A stretch of 64,000 nucleotides of DNA from Beijerinckiaceae bacterium (GCA_947454485.1 CANGJJ010000001.1:527986-591985), one strand, 5' to 3'. Positions 9,674 through 18,385 are shown, counted from the stretch's first letter. The notes: generated from the letters alone by a model not told the origin. Program-made: numbers and translations.

Positions 9674-9860
9674 CCAGCGGAAGAGTCCGGCATATCAGTG
9701 AGTTTGCCGGCGCCGAAGGCGCAACCGCCCCGGAAACGCTCAGGCCAATGGACCGCTGGGTGATGACACTCTGGAAAGTGATGCGGCGTGCAGCTGGCAT
9801 CCACCGACGGGCGTAACCGCAGTATGCGGGAAATCTCTCAGGTACCCGGACAGAGGGGGC
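9674..9860 (+). ncRNA. tandem glycine riboswitch
   Basis: Two consecutive glycine aptamers precede gcvT. The first (about 9676-9760) shows CGGAAGAG, GCCGAAGGCGCAACCGCC and AACGCTCAGGCCAATGGACC; the second (about 9766-9860) shows ACTCTGGAAAG, CGACGGGCGTAACCGC and ATCTCTCAGGTACCCGGACA. These are the conserved core strings of the family. In gcv operons the riboswitch normally turns expression on when glycine is abundant. No separate intrinsic terminator is obvious between it and gcvT, so control may act on translation. Confidence 0.93.
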
Positions 9861-9914
9861 GCAACGACACTGCTAGCAATAGCGGTGAAGAACGCGCTCG
9901 AATCCGGGGTTGTC

Positions 9915-11045
9915 ATGTCCAGTGCAGCAAATGATGCAGCCAGTCTTCGCACAGCGCTCCACGCGCTGCATGTGGACCTTGGCGCGCGCATGGCACCTTT
10001 CGCCGGTTATGACATGCCCATTCAATATACCAAGGGCATCTTGAGCGAACATTTGCATACGCGCGCGCAAGCTGGCCTTTTTGATGTCTCACATATGGGG
10101 CAGGCCTTTTTGCAAGGGCCCAATGCCATCGCCTTGCTTGAGACTCTTGTCCCCGGTGATCTGCAGGCGCTCAAAGACTATCGCATTCGCTACACGCAAT
10201 TCTTGAATCCGCAGGGCGGCATTCTCGATGATTTGATGGTCACGCGTCTGCCGAATGCAGGCGCAGATGAGCGTCTGTTCCTTGTTGTCAATGCGGCCTG
10301 CAAAGAAGCTGACTTTGCGCGTCTGCGCGCGGCTCTGCCAAGTCTCAAACTTGATGTTTTGTCGGATCAGGCTTTGATTGCTTTGCAAGGACCAAAAGCC
10401 GCGCAAGTGCTCGCGCGTTTTGTGCCGGGTGTGGATACGCAAACTTTTATGTCGTGGCGCCAAGCGCAGTGGCAAGGCGTGCCGCTCATCATCACGCGCT
10501 CGGGCTATACTGGCGAAGATGGGTATGAGATCTCTCTTCCCAATGCGCAGGCCATGGCCTTTGCCAAAGAGCTGCTCGCACAAAGCGAGGTTGAGCCCAT
10601 CGGGCTTGGGGCGCGCGATTCACTACGGCTTGAAGCAGGCCTGTGTCTTTATGGGCATGACATTGATGAGACGACCTCGCCCATCGAAGGCGCGCTCACT
10701 TGGTCCATCTCAAAACGCCGCCGCGCAGAAGGGGGCTTTCCCGGTGCGCAGCGTATTCAAGCGGAAGTGGCAAATGGCCCCGCGCGTGTGCGTGTGGGCA
10801 TTTTGCCTGAGGGCCGCGCGCCTGCGCGTGAGGGCACGCTCATCACCACGCAGGGCGGCGTGGAAATTGGCAGCGTAACATCGGGCGGTTTTGGGCCTTC
10901 GCTCAATGGCCCACTCGCCATGGGCTATGTGCGCGCTGATCATGCTGCCATCGGCACCAAGCTGACTTTGGTTGTGCGCGGCAAGCCGCTGCCCGCCACC
11001 GTCGTCGCGCTGCCCTTCGTTCCCAATAAATTCTATCGCGGTTGA
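9915..11045 (+). CDS. gcvT: glycine cleavage system T protein (aminomethyltransferase)
   Basis: This 376-aa enzyme transfers the methylene group from aminomethyl-lipoyl H-protein to tetrahydrofolate and releases ammonia. The folate-binding GcvT domain spans about residues 10-270 (FDVSHMGQ, TRSGYTGEDGYE, GARDSLRLEAGLCLYG) and the C-terminal barrel about 285-370 (VTSGGFGPSL). ATG 9915 gives the normal length; a GTG at 9885 would add ten residues and lacks a ribosome site. It is the first gene of the riboswitch-controlled gcv operon, with gcvH nine bases downstream. Confidence 0.96.
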   Translation: MSSAANDAASLRTALHALHVDLGARMAPFAGYDMPIQYTKGILSEHLHTRAQAGLFDVSHMGQAFLQGPNAIALLETLVPGDLQALKDYRIRYTQFLNPQGGILDDLMVTRLPNAGADERLFLVVNAACKEADFARLRAALPSLKLDVLSDQALIALQGPKAAQVLARFVPGVDTQTFMSWRQAQWQGVPLIITRSGYTGEDGYEISLPNAQAMAFAKELLAQSEVEPIGLGARDSLRLEAGLCLYGHDIDETTSPIEGALTWSISKRRRAEGGFPGAQRIQAEVANGPARVRVGILPEGRAPAREGTLITTQGGVEIGSVTSGGFGPSLNGPLAMGYVRADHAAIGTKLTLVVRGKPLPATVVALPFVPNKFYRG

Positions 11046-11054
11046 GAGGAACTC

Positions 11055-11432
11055 ATGAGTGATATTCGCTACACCAAAGACCATGAATATATCCGCATTG
11101 ACGGTGATCTTGGCACGGTCGGCATCACCGACTATGCGCAAAAAGCGCTCGGCGATGTTGTCTTTGTAGAACTCCCGCAAGTGGGCGACGCCGTTGCCAA
11201 AGGCGCGCAGGCGGCTGTTGTTGAAAGCGTGAAAGCGGCCAGCGAAGTCTATGCACCCGTGGCCGGTGATGTGACGGATGTGAACGCGACGTTGGAGCGC
11301 GAGCCCGGTGCTGTGAATGAAGACGCAGCTGGCAAGGGCTGGTTCTTTCGTATCAAGATCGCCAATGCAGGCGACCTCAATGAACTCATGGATGAGGCAG
11401 CCTATAAGGCCTTCCTCGCAACGCTGGAGTAG
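11055..11432 (+). CDS. gcvH: glycine cleavage system H protein
   Basis: This 125-aa carrier protein shuttles the aminomethyl group on a lipoyl arm. The lipoylation site is K60 within VVESVKAASEVYAPV. The N-terminal YTKDHEYIRIDG and the C-terminal GKGWFFRIKI segments are typical of the family. GAGAGGAA lies just before the ATG. It sits between gcvT and gcvPA with short spacers, in one transcription unit. Confidence 0.97.
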   Translation: MSDIRYTKDHEYIRIDGDLGTVGITDYAQKALGDVVFVELPQVGDAVAKGAQAAVVESVKAASEVYAPVAGDVTDVNATLEREPGAVNEDAAGKGWFFRIKIANAGDLNELMDEAAYKAFLATLE

Positions 11433-11435
11433 TCC

Positions 11436-12785
11436 ATGCGCTATCTGCCGCTGACGGATCAAGATCGCAGTGACATGCTGGCGCGCGTTGGCGTCAGCCA
11501 TATCGACGCGCTCTTTGCTGATGTGCCTGCCGACAAATTGCTCAAAGCCCGTGTTGATTTGCCTGCGCGCAAGACCGAGCTTGAAGTGTCGCGTTATCTT
11601 GGCGCTTTGGCCGCCAAGAACAAGGCCGCCTCGTCAGGCCCGTTCTTTGTGGGATGCGGCGCCTACAAACATCATGTGCCAGCCAGTGTTGATCATCTCA
11701 TTCAGCGCAGCGAATTCCTCACAAGCTATACGCCCTATCAGCCAGAAGTGACGCAGGGCACGCTGCAATATCTCTTCGAGTTCCAGACGCAGGTTGCAGC
11801 CCTGACCGGCATGGATGTCGCAAATGCCTCCATGTATGATGGCTCGACCGCAACCGCTGAAGCGGTGTTGATGGCCCATCGTGTCACGCGTCGACGCAAG
11901 GCCATCGTCTCGGGCGGTGTGCATCCCCATTATGTCGATGTGGTGCGGACCATGTCGCATATGGCCAATGATGGTGTGGATGTGCTGGGCCCGGATCTTC
12001 ACGCCAGCGAAGACATCATCGCGCATATTGATGCGCAGACCTCTTGTGTTGTCGTGCAGAGCCCGGATGTCTTCGGCAATCTGCGTGATCTCACACCGAT
12101 TGCTGAGGCCTGCCACAAGAATGGTGCTTTGCTCATCGCGGTCTTCACCGAAGCTGTGGCACTGGGTCTTGTGACGCCGCCTGGTGATATGGGCGCTGAC
12201 ATTGTTGTGGGCGAGGGCCAATCTATCGGCAATGCGCTGAACTTTGGCGGCCCCTATGTCGGCCTCTTTGCCACGCGCCAGAAATATGTGCGCCAGATGC
12301 CGGGCCGTTTGTGCGGTGAGACTGTAGATGCGCAGGGCCGTCGCGGATTTGTGCTGACACTCTCCACGCGCGAGCAGCATATTCGCCGCGAGAAGGCGAC
12401 CTCTAATATCTGCACCAATTCGGGCCTGTGCGCGCTCGCCTTCACCATTCACATGACGTTACTCGGTGAAGCAGGGCTGAAGAAGCTCGCGCAAATCAAT
12501 CATGCCAATGCGGTGCAGCTCGCGGACCTTCTGGGCGCTGTGACATCGGTCGAGGTGATCAACACCACTTTCTTCAATGAATTCACCCTGCGCGTGAAGG
12601 GCAATGCAGCGCAGGTTGTCGAGCAATTGGCTGCGCGCGGCATTTTGGGCGGTGTGCCCGTGTCGCGTTTGCTGCCCGGCAAAGGGCTTGATGATCTGTT
12701 GATCCTCGCCTCAACCGAAGTGAATACGAGCGATGATCGCCATCAGCTTGTGCAGGCCCTCCGTGATATTTGTGGAGCCGCGTGA
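11436..12785 (+). CDS. gcvPA: glycine dehydrogenase (decarboxylating) subunit 1
   Basis: This 449-aa protein is the N-terminal half of the split P-protein. It begins with the [15 protein letters not shown] motif and carries the [18 protein letters not shown] segment and [11 protein letters not shown]. With subunit 2 it forms the PLP-dependent decarboxylase that loads the aminomethyl group onto GcvH. It starts three bases after gcvH, and its TGA overlaps the gcvPB start (TGATG). The split form is the less common arrangement among proteobacteria but is known in several Rhizobiales. Confidence 0.96.
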   Translation: MRYLPLTDQDRSDMLARVGVSHIDALFADVPADKLLKARVDLPARKTELEVSRYLGALAAKNKAASSGPFFVGCGAYKHHVPASVDHLIQRSEFLTSYTPYQPEVTQGTLQYLFEFQTQVAALTGMDVANASMYDGSTATAEAVLMAHRVTRRRKAIVSGGVHPHYVDVVRTMSHMANDGVDVLGPDLHASEDIIAHIDAQTSCVVVQSPDVFGNLRDLTPIAEACHKNGALLIAVFTEAVALGLVTPPGDMGADIVVGEGQSIGNALNFGGPYVGLFATRQKYVRQMPGRLCGETVDAQGRRGFVLTLSTREQHIRREKATSNICTNSGLCALAFTIHMTLLGEAGLKKLAQINHANAVQLADLLGAVTSVEVINTTFFNEFTLRVKGNAAQVVEQLAARGILGGVPVSRLLPGKGLDDLLILASTEVNTSDDRHQLVQALRDICGAA

Positions 12786-14350
12786 TGATGAATAAAGAAG
12801 GCCGCCCCACGACGCCCAAGGCTGAGACCTCTGGCGAGCACCAGACTTTTACCGGCAATCGCGCTCTGCAAATGGAAGAGCCGCTGATCTTCGAGACAGG
12901 CCGTCTTGATGTGTCGGGCGTTGATTTTGAAGAGCCAGCGCCTGTTGCCTCGCGGCTGGGTTCCTTTGCGCGCAAAGGCTCGATGGGACTTCCCGGCCTC
13001 ACAGAGCCCGAAGTCATGCGCCATTATGTGCGCCTGTCGCAGAAGAATTACGCGATTGATGCGGGTCTTTATCCGCTGGGCTCCTGCACGATGAAGCACA
13101 ATCCGCGTCTCAATGAAGCCATGGCGCGTTTGCCGGGCTTTGCAGATGTGCATCCTTTGCAGCCCGTCTCGACCGTGCAAGGCGCGCTCGAACTCATGCA
13201 AGATTTGTCGCGCTGGTTGATGGAACTCACCGGCACCAAGGCGGTGGCTTTGTCGCCCAAGGCAGGCGCGCATGGTGAGATGTGCGGCATGATGGCTATT
13301 CGCGCTGCGATTGAAGCACGCGGCGAGGGCGCGCAGCGCACCGTCGTGATCGTGCCGGAAAGCGCGCATGGCACCAATCCCGCTACCGCTGCCCTCATCG
13401 GCTTTTCGGTGCGTGCTGTGCCTGCGCGTGAAGATGGTACGGTCAGTGTTGAAGCTGTGAAAGCCGTGCTGGGGCCCGATGTCGCAGCGATCATGCTCAC
13501 CAATCCCAATACTTGCGGTCTCTTCGAGCCGGAGGTTGTGGAGATTGCTGCTGCCGTTCATGAGGCCGGCGCTTACTTCTATTGCGATGGCGCGAATTTC
13601 AACGCCATCGTTGGCAAGGTGCGGCCCGGTGATCTTGGCATTGATGCCATGCATATCAATCTGCACAAGACATTCTCCACGCCCCATGGCGGTGGTGGTC
13701 CGGGCTCTGGTCCGGTGGTGTTGTCGGAACGTTTGGCAGCTTTTGCACCTGTGCCTTTCATCCGCGCAGGCAAGACCGGCCTTGAACTGGTGGAAGGCGA
13801 AGGCACGCAGGCTTTCGGGCGCATGTGCGCTTTCCACGGCCAGATGGGCATGTTCGTGCGCGCCTTGTCTTACATGCTCTCGCATGGGGCAGAGGGCCTG
13901 CGGCAGGCGTCTGAAGATGCGGTGCTCAACGCCAATTATGTGCGCGTTGGCCTCGCTGATCTCATGTCGCAGCCCTTCGGCAACAAGCCTTGCATGCATG
14001 AGGCTCTGTTTGATGATGAATGGCTGAAGGGGACGGGTGTGACGACGCTCGATTTCGCCAAGGCGATGATCGACGAGGGCTATCATCCAATGACGATGTA
14101 TTTCCCGCTCGTTGTTCATGGTGCGATGTTGATCGAGCCGACTGAATCTGAATCACGCGCTTCGCTTGATCTCTTCGTCGCGACTTTGCGTGATCTGGCG
14201 CAGGCAGCTTTGCGCGGGGACGCAGATCGCTTCACCGGCGCGCCTTATCACGCCCCACGTAATCGCCTTGATGAAACGCGCGCCGCCCGCAACCCCGTGC
14301 TGCGCTGGACACCTCCGGTTGCTGGTGTGGAAGCTCAGGCTGCGGAATAG
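12785..14350 (+). CDS. gcvPB: glycine dehydrogenase (decarboxylating) subunit 2
   Basis: This 521-aa protein is the C-terminal half of the split P-protein and carries the PLP lysine, about K295, in INLHKTFSTPHGGGGPGSGP. Conserved YPLGSCTMKHNPR and SAHGTNPATA segments are present. Two adjacent ATGs (12785 and 12788) are possible starts; the first overlaps the gcvPA stop by one base. The C-terminal about 25 residues extend beyond the core family. The gene ends 10 bases before a repeat element and no intrinsic terminator is seen apart from that element's hairpins. Confidence 0.96.
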   Translation: MMNKEGRPTTPKAETSGEHQTFTGNRALQMEEPLIFETGRLDVSGVDFEEPAPVASRLGSFARKGSMGLPGLTEPEVMRHYVRLSQKNYAIDAGLYPLGSCTMKHNPRLNEAMARLPGFADVHPLQPVSTVQGALELMQDLSRWLMELTGTKAVALSPKAGAHGEMCGMMAIRAAIEARGEGAQRTVVIVPESAHGTNPATAALIGFSVRAVPAREDGTVSVEAVKAVLGPDVAAIMLTNPNTCGLFEPEVVEIAAAVHEAGAYFYCDGANFNAIVGKVRPGDLGIDAMHINLHKTFSTPHGGGGPGSGPVVLSERLAAFAPVPFIRAGKTGLELVEGEGTQAFGRMCAFHGQMGMFVRALSYMLSHGAEGLRQASEDAVLNANYVRVGLADLMSQPFGNKPCMHEALFDDEWLKGTGVTTLDFAKAMIDEGYHPMTMYFPLVVHGAMLIEPTESESRASLDLFVATLRDLAQAALRGDADRFTGAPYHAPRNRLDETRAARNPVLRWTPPVAGVEAQAAE

Positions 14351-14360
14351 GGCGAGTTCT

Positions 14361-14513
14361 CCTTCTCCCAGTGGGAGAAGGTGGCCGCGGAGCGGACGGA
14401 TGAGGGGATCGGTTGTTGGTCCAGTAAGGCTCACACCGTGGACAGCCTCGTTCTGAACGTCTCGATCCCCGCCTCAGTCGGCATCCGCTGACAGCTCCTC
14501 CCACTGGGAGGAG
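14361..14513 (+). repeat. RIME-like palindromic repeat, copy 1
   Basis: This 153-bp element is bounded by two hairpins, CTTCTCCCAGTGGGAGAAG on the left and CTCCTCCCACTGGGAGGAG on the right, with an inner inverted pair GGGGATCG / CGATCCCC. The left part contains GCGGACGGATGAGGGG, close to a motif common in Rhizobiales intergenic palindromic elements. It differs from copy 2 at five positions. Confidence 0.85.
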
Positions 14514-14554
14514 CGGGTGCATCTTCTTTTTAGGTTGCAGCTAACCTGCGTCAT
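14514..14554 (+). repeat. 41-bp inter-element spacer
   Basis: This spacer separates repeat copies 1 and 2. The same length, 41 bp, and a related sequence (CGGGYGCNTCTTCT... GCAGC... ) recur at 62813-62853, 63006-63046 and 63950-63990, so the spacer belongs to the repeat unit, giving a 194-bp period. Confidence 0.75.
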
Positions 14555-14707
14555 CCTTCTCCCAGTGGGGGAAGGTGGCCGCGGAGCGGACGGATGAGGG
14601 GATCGGTTGTTGATCCAGTAAGGCTCACACCGTGGACGGCCTCGTTCTGAACGTCTCGATCCCCGCCTCAGTCAGCATCCGCCGACAGCTCCTCCCACTG
14701 GGAGGAG
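14555..14707 (+). repeat. RIME-like palindromic repeat, copy 2
   Basis: This second 153-bp copy is about 97 percent identical to copy 1 and in the same orientation. One change breaks a pair in the left hairpin (GGGGGAAG instead of GGGAGAAG). It lies between the convergent gcvPB and atpF genes, so its hairpins may also protect or terminate the gcv transcript. Confidence 0.85.
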
Positions 14708-14736
14708 CGGGTGAGTCGTCCTGAGAGATTGAGTGC

Positions 14737-14767
14737 AAAAAAAGCCCCGCATCGCTGCGGGGCTTTC
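14737..14767 (-). terminator. Rho-independent terminator of the F0 ATP synthase operon
   Basis: On the minus strand the stem AGCCCCGC / GCGGGGCT with a six-base loop is followed by seven T residues. It lies 24 bases after the atpF stop and is a strong intrinsic terminator. Confidence 0.85.
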
Positions 14768-14790
14768 AAATTCATCGAACCCATTACAGA

Positions 14791-15273
14791 TCAGTTCATC
14801 AAGCGCTTCACGTCAGCGATGCCCTGCGCAATGAAGCCGGCGCCAGCACCTTGGCTCACTTGCGCGCGGATGACGGTCTCAGCAGCTTTGACGGCAGCAT
14901 CAGCCGCGGCAGCGCGCACATCGGCGGTGGCCTGTGTTTCAGCCAGGGCGATCTTCGCCTCAGCCTGTTTGCGGCGGCGCTCGACGAAGTCGGCCATACG
15001 CTCGGCAGTCTCCTTGGCAATCGCTTCAGCTTCGGCGCGGGCCTGCGTCACGATGGCTTGCGCCTCGGCCTGCGCGTCAGCAGCCTTCTTCTGATAGGAG
15101 GCGAGAACGGCCTGCGCTTCTTCGCGCAGACGTGTGGCCTCTGCCAGTTCCTTCTCAACGCCGGCGATGCGACCGTCGAGCGCGGAAGTGATGGTCTTAT
15201 GCACGCCCAGATAGCCGAGCAATACGATGAAGAGAACGAAGCCGACGGCTACGAAATGGCCGGGATCAATCAT
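14791..15273 (-). CDS. atpF: ATP synthase F0 subunit b
   Basis: This 160-aa protein has one N-terminal membrane helix (about residues 6-26) followed by a long charged Ala/Glu/Arg-rich coiled coil, the peripheral stator stalk of F0F1. It pairs with the b' protein encoded directly upstream. It is the last gene of the operon and is followed by a strong terminator. F1 genes are not in this window; in Rhizobiales they usually sit at another locus. Confidence 0.93.
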   Translation of the reverse strand: MIDPGHFVAVGFVLFIVLLGYLGVHKTITSALDGRIAGVEKELAEATRLREEAQAVLASYQKKAADAQAEAQAIVTQARAEAEAIAKETAERMADFVERRRKQAEAKIALAETQATADVRAAAADAAVKAAETVIRAQVSQGAGAGFIAQGIADVKRLMN

Positions 15274-15286
15274 GGTCCGTGCTCCC

Positions 15287-15784
15287 TCAGGCCTTGGCGG
15301 CGGCCACTGCGCTGGCGATAGCGCCTGCGTCAGGGGTGGTGCCGGTGAGTTGCTTCACGATGGAGGTCGCAGCATCAGCTGCGATCGCATCCACATTGGC
15401 CATAGCGCGGCTCTTCATCTGTGAGATCTGCGCTTCGGCGGCATTGAGCTTGGCATTGAGGTCGGCCTCAACAGCCTTGCGCTTGGCATCGGCCTCTGCC
15501 GCAAGTGCCACCGCATTTTCCTGAATGAGGGCCTGAGCCTTCGCCTTGGCGTCAGCAAGGGTCTTCTCATAGGCCTTGCCGGCCTCTTCGGCCTGACGCT
15601 GCATCGCGCTGGCCTTGTCGAGATCGCCCGAAATCGTGGACTGGCGGTTTTCCAGAATGCGCTCAACACGCGGCAGGGCCACGCGGGACATCAGGAAATA
15701 CAGACCACCGAATGTGATCGCGAGCCAGACCAGCTGCGCGCCAAAGTGGCTTGTGTCGAAAGGCGGAAAGACGTCAGTCGCCAT
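15287..15784 (-). CDS. atpF2: ATP synthase F0 subunit b'
   Basis: This 165-aa protein has the b' layout: short N-terminus (MATDVFPPFDTSHFGAQLVW), a membrane helix at about 18-38 with LVWLAITFGGLYFLM, then a coiled coil. It forms a heterodimeric stator stalk with subunit b, as in phototrophic and many alphaproteobacterial ATP synthases. The ATG at 15784 is favoured over an in-frame TTG 21 bases upstream. An atpE-atpF' intergenic hairpin precedes it. The gene is also named atpG or atpX in some genomes. Confidence 0.92.
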   Translation of the reverse strand: MATDVFPPFDTSHFGAQLVWLAITFGGLYFLMSRVALPRVERILENRQSTISGDLDKASAMQRQAEEAGKAYEKTLADAKAKAQALIQENAVALAAEADAKRKAVEADLNAKLNAAEAQISQMKSRAMANVDAIAADAATSIVKQLTGTTPDAGAIASAVAAAKA

Positions 15785-15814
15785 GATTGATGAGTCCGTC
15801 AGCAAAACGCCGCG

Positions 15815-15859
15815 AGAAAAAGGGAAAAGGCCCGCGCAGCGAAGAGCCGCGCGCGGGCC
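15815..15859 (-). terminator. atpE-distal hairpin with T-rich tail
   Basis: After atpE on the minus strand the stem GGCCCGCGC / GCGCGGGCC (loop about 13 bases) is followed by TTTTCCCTTTTTCT. It resembles an attenuator. Partial termination or 3'-end protection here would raise atpE over the b subunits, in line with the c-ring stoichiometry. Confidence 0.6.
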
Positions 15860-15865
15860 AGAGGA

Positions 15866-16093
15866 TTACTTCACGAAGAGCAGGATCAGCGCGACGAGGA
15901 ACGCGAAGATGCCGAGACCTTCTGCGAGCGCAGCGCCGATGAACGCGCGACCGAACTGGCCGTCAGCGGCCGACGGATTGCGCAGAGCGCCCGAGAGGAA
16001 GTTGCCGAAGATGGCGCCGACGCCGACGGCGGCAATGCCCATGCCGATAGCTGCGAGACCAGCACCGATCCATTTAGCTGCAACAGGATCCAT
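15866..16093 (-). CDS. atpE: ATP synthase F0 subunit c
   Basis: This 75-aa hairpin protein builds the proton-driven c-ring. Two membrane helices (about 10-32 and 50-73) flank the polar RNPSAADGQ loop, and the proton-binding carboxylate is E58 in [11 protein letters not shown]. The glycine-rich first helix ([14 protein letters not shown]) is typical. A Shine-Dalgarno AAAGGAG lies just upstream. Length is normal for alphaproteobacteria. Confidence 0.97.
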   Translation of the reverse strand: MDPVAAKWIGAGLAAIGMGIAAVGVGAIFGNFLSGALRNPSAADGQFGRAFIGAALAEGLGIFAFLVALILLFVK

Positions 16094-16150
16094 TTTACAC
16101 TCCTTTAGGTTTGTTTTGTTGGGCCAACCGGCTGTTGTTGGTTGGGTTTA

Positions 16151-16906
16151 TCAGTGGCCCGGGTGGATTGCGTCGTTCAGATAGACGCAGGTGAGAATGG
16201 CGAAGACATAGGCCTGCAAAACTGCAACCAGCAGTTCGAAAGCCGTCAACATCACGATAGCCGCGAGCGGCAATGGGGCGAGCGCAACGGCTGCACCACC
16301 GGTCGCCAGCATCATCGACACAAAGCCGCCGAAGACCTTCAGCGTGATATGGCCGGCGAGCATATTGGCGAAGAGACGAACCGACAGCGAGATCGGGCGG
16401 GACAGGAAGGAGATGATCTCAATCATCACGATGAAGGGCAGCAGCAGAGCCGGCACACCCGAGGGAACGAAGAGATGCAGGAAGTGCATGCCGTGGCGTG
16501 CAATTCCGTAGAGCAGCACGGTGCCGATGACGAGCGCAGCAAAAGCGAAGGTCACGACGATCTGGCTGGTGACGGTGAATGTGTAAGGGATGAGGCCGAT
16601 CATATTCGAGAAGACAACGAACATGAAGAGCGAGAAGACCAGCGGGAAGAAGCGCATGCCGTCATTGCCCATGGTGCCGCGCACTGTTTGCGCCACAAAC
16701 TCATAGGACATTTCAGCAGCGGCCTGAATGCGGCTGGGAACCAGCGACGAACGCGACGTGCCCATGACCATCAGCGCCGTCACGGCCAAAGACACGATGA
16801 CCATGAACAAAGATGCATTGGTGAAGGACACCTGGCTCATCTCATGTGAGAAGAGCGGATGCACTTCGAACTGGTGGATCGGGTCGATTGCGTTGGAAGC
16901 CGCCAC
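16151..16906 (-). CDS. atpB: ATP synthase F0 subunit a
   Basis: This 251-aa membrane protein forms the proton half-channels against the c-ring. The essential arginine is in the PISLSVRLFANMLAGH helix. I choose GTG at 16906 because GAGGA sits seven bases upstream and the product begins AASNAIDPIHQFEV, the usual N-terminus; an ATG at 16948 would add 14 atypical Arg-rich residues. It lies between atpI and atpE in the standard order. Confidence 0.93.
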   Translation of the reverse strand: MAASNAIDPIHQFEVHPLFSHEMSQVSFTNASLFMVIVSLAVTALMVMGTSRSSLVPSRIQAAAEMSYEFVAQTVRGTMGNDGMRFFPLVFSLFMFVVFSNMIGLIPYTFTVTSQIVVTFAFAALVIGTVLLYGIARHGMHFLHLFVPSGVPALLLPFIVMIEIISFLSRPISLSVRLFANMLAGHITLKVFGGFVSMMLATGGAAVALAPLPLAAIVMLTAFELLVAVLQAYVFAILTCVYLNDAIHPGH

Positions 16907-16988
16907 AGTCAGATCCTCTTCAGCGTCCCGCGCCCTCAGGCGCGCCAAAAATTGTGCCGCGACATCTCGCAGCTCCGTGTCGCCCGTC

Positions 16989-17318
16989 TCAGCGCGAGGT
17001 GGTCCTCATCGCAATCCGGTAGACGTTCCAGAAACCTGCAATCGTGCCCAAGAACAGGAACACGATGAGGCCGAAAGGCTCTGTGCCCATCCAGATGTCG
17101 AGCTGCCAGCCAATCAGACTGCCAACTGCAACGCCGGACACAAATTCAGCCAGAACGCGAAAGCCTAGGCTCATCGCCTGTCCTGTCCGAACGACGTCGG
17201 AGCCTACTTTGTCCTGCGATCCTTCAGAATCGCTACGCTTGCTGTCGAGTGCACTTGAGAGTCTCTCAAGCCGCGCCTTCAGTTCGCGCTCTTCCTCGCC
17301 TTTATCTGGTTCCGTCAT
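16989..17318 (-). CDS. atpI: ATP synthase protein I
   Basis: This 109-aa accessory protein has a charged N-terminal half and two membrane helices (about 50-72 and 80-100) with the family motif GWQLDIWMGTEPFGLIVFLFLG. AtpI proteins assist c-ring assembly or magnesium supply, without being part of the final complex. The ATG at 17318 has GGGAGA five bases upstream, better than an ATG 15 bases earlier. It is the first gene of the F0 operon. Confidence 0.88.
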   Translation of the reverse strand: MTEPDKGEEERELKARLERLSSALDSKRSDSEGSQDKVGSDVVRTGQAMSLGFRVLAEFVSGVAVGSLIGWQLDIWMGTEPFGLIVFLFLGTIAGFWNVYRIAMRTTSR

Positions 17319-17456
17319 GGTGCTCTCCCGCATGCCCGGACCGCGAAGCGGCCCATGCGTAAAACCTTAGACGATCCCAAAAGGCTACAAAGACCCGGTT
17401 CTGGCTCGCGCCAAGCCCGGTTTTCAGGGACAAATCGGCCCTTGCGAGCCGGGCGG

Positions 17457-17485
17457 ACCATAGGTGCGCGCCCCTTTTGTGTCAA
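17457..17485 (-). promoter_or_regulatory. sigma-70 promoter of the F0 operon
   Basis: Read on the minus strand, TTGACA (17485-17480) is followed after exactly 17 bases by TATGGT (17462-17457). This is a near-consensus housekeeping promoter about 140 bases before atpI. The leader between it and atpI has no obvious regulatory element. Confidence 0.7.
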
Positions 17486-17608
17486 GGACAGGCTTGGCCC
17501 ATGCAACCGTCTGAAAAGATTAAAGTTTCAGTCGCCTTGGCCTTTCTGCTGAGGGCCGTGCGGTGGTTTCGCTCCGGCTTTGCCCTGCGGCATGGATTCG
17601 CAGGCCCC

Positions 17609-18385
17609 TCAGATCACCCAATCCGCCCGCGCTCCGGCTGCTTCGGCCGCCATATCGGCCTTGATCTCTTGGGCGAGTTCACTCAAAGCCCTGCTTGAGC
17701 GCTGCCTTGGATGGGGCGCGGTGATGGTGCGCACCGAGCGGACCTCGCCGGGCTTGCCGCCAAGGGCGACGATTCGGTCGGCCAGATAGACGGCCTCCTC
17801 AATGTCATGGGTGACGAAGAGGATGGTCTTGTGGGTCTGGGTGCGGATGCGGATGAGTTCGTCCTGCAGATTTTCGCGCGTGGCGACATCAAGTGCACTG
17901 AAGGGCTCGTCCATGAGCAAGATGGCGGGATCAACCGCAAGGGCACGGGCGAGTGAGACGCGCTGGCGTTGCCCGCCCGATAATTGATGCGGCCAGCGGT
18001 CGGCCAGATCCCCCAGCCCCACCAGCGTCAGCGCAGCCATGGCGCGCTCGATCCGCTCTGCGCGCGGCGTCTTGGTCTTTTCCAGACCGAACATCACATT
18101 CGACAGAACCCGCCGCCACGGGAGCAGGCGCGAGTCCTGAAACACCAAAGACAGGGCGGTATGCGCCTCAGGATCAGGCCGCAATGTCAGGCTGCCTGAG
18201 GTGGGCTTGGCCAGATCCATCAAGACGCGCAGCAAAGTGGATTTGCCAACGCCCGATGAGCCGACGATGGCGACAAATTCACCGCGCGCCACATCAAGGC
18301 TGAGATGTTCGAGCACTTGCGTGCGAACGCCATTTTGCTCGAAGGCGAGACCCAGATCAGTGATGGAGATGACAGGCTCGCTCAT
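17609..18385 (-). CDS. ABC transporter ATP-binding protein (nitrate/sulfonate/taurine type)
   Basis: This 258-aa ATPase has Walker A GSSGVGKST (about 42-50), the signature LSGGQRQRVSLARALA, Walker B ILLMDEP and the switch His in FVTHDIEEAVYL. It is closest in pattern to SsuB/TauB-like ATPases. The ATG at 18385 overlaps the permease stop (ATGA), so the two are co-translated. It energises uptake by the permease and binding protein encoded upstream in the same operon. It is the last gene of the module. Confidence 0.92.
   Translation of the reverse strand: MSEPVISITDLGLAFEQNGVRTQVLEHLSLDVARGEFVAIVGSSGVGKSTLLRVLMDLAKPTSGSLTLRPDPEAHTALSLVFQDSRLLPWRRVLSNVMFGLEKTKTPRAERIERAMAALTLVGLGDLADRWPHQLSGGQRQRVSLARALAVDPAILLMDEPFSALDVATRENLQDELIRIRTQTHKTILFVTHDIEEAVYLADRIVALGGKPGEVRSVRTITAPHPRQRSSRALSELAQEIKADMAAEAAGARADWVI

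Noticed and set aside
12743..14119. Minus-strand 458-codon open frame opposite gcvPB
   Set aside because: It is a His/Arg-rich antisense shadow of a gene with clear PLP-enzyme motifs.
14708..14736. A third repeat unit after copy 2
   Set aside because: The sequence starts like the 41-bp spacer (CGGGTG) but diverges at once, with no further end hairpin.
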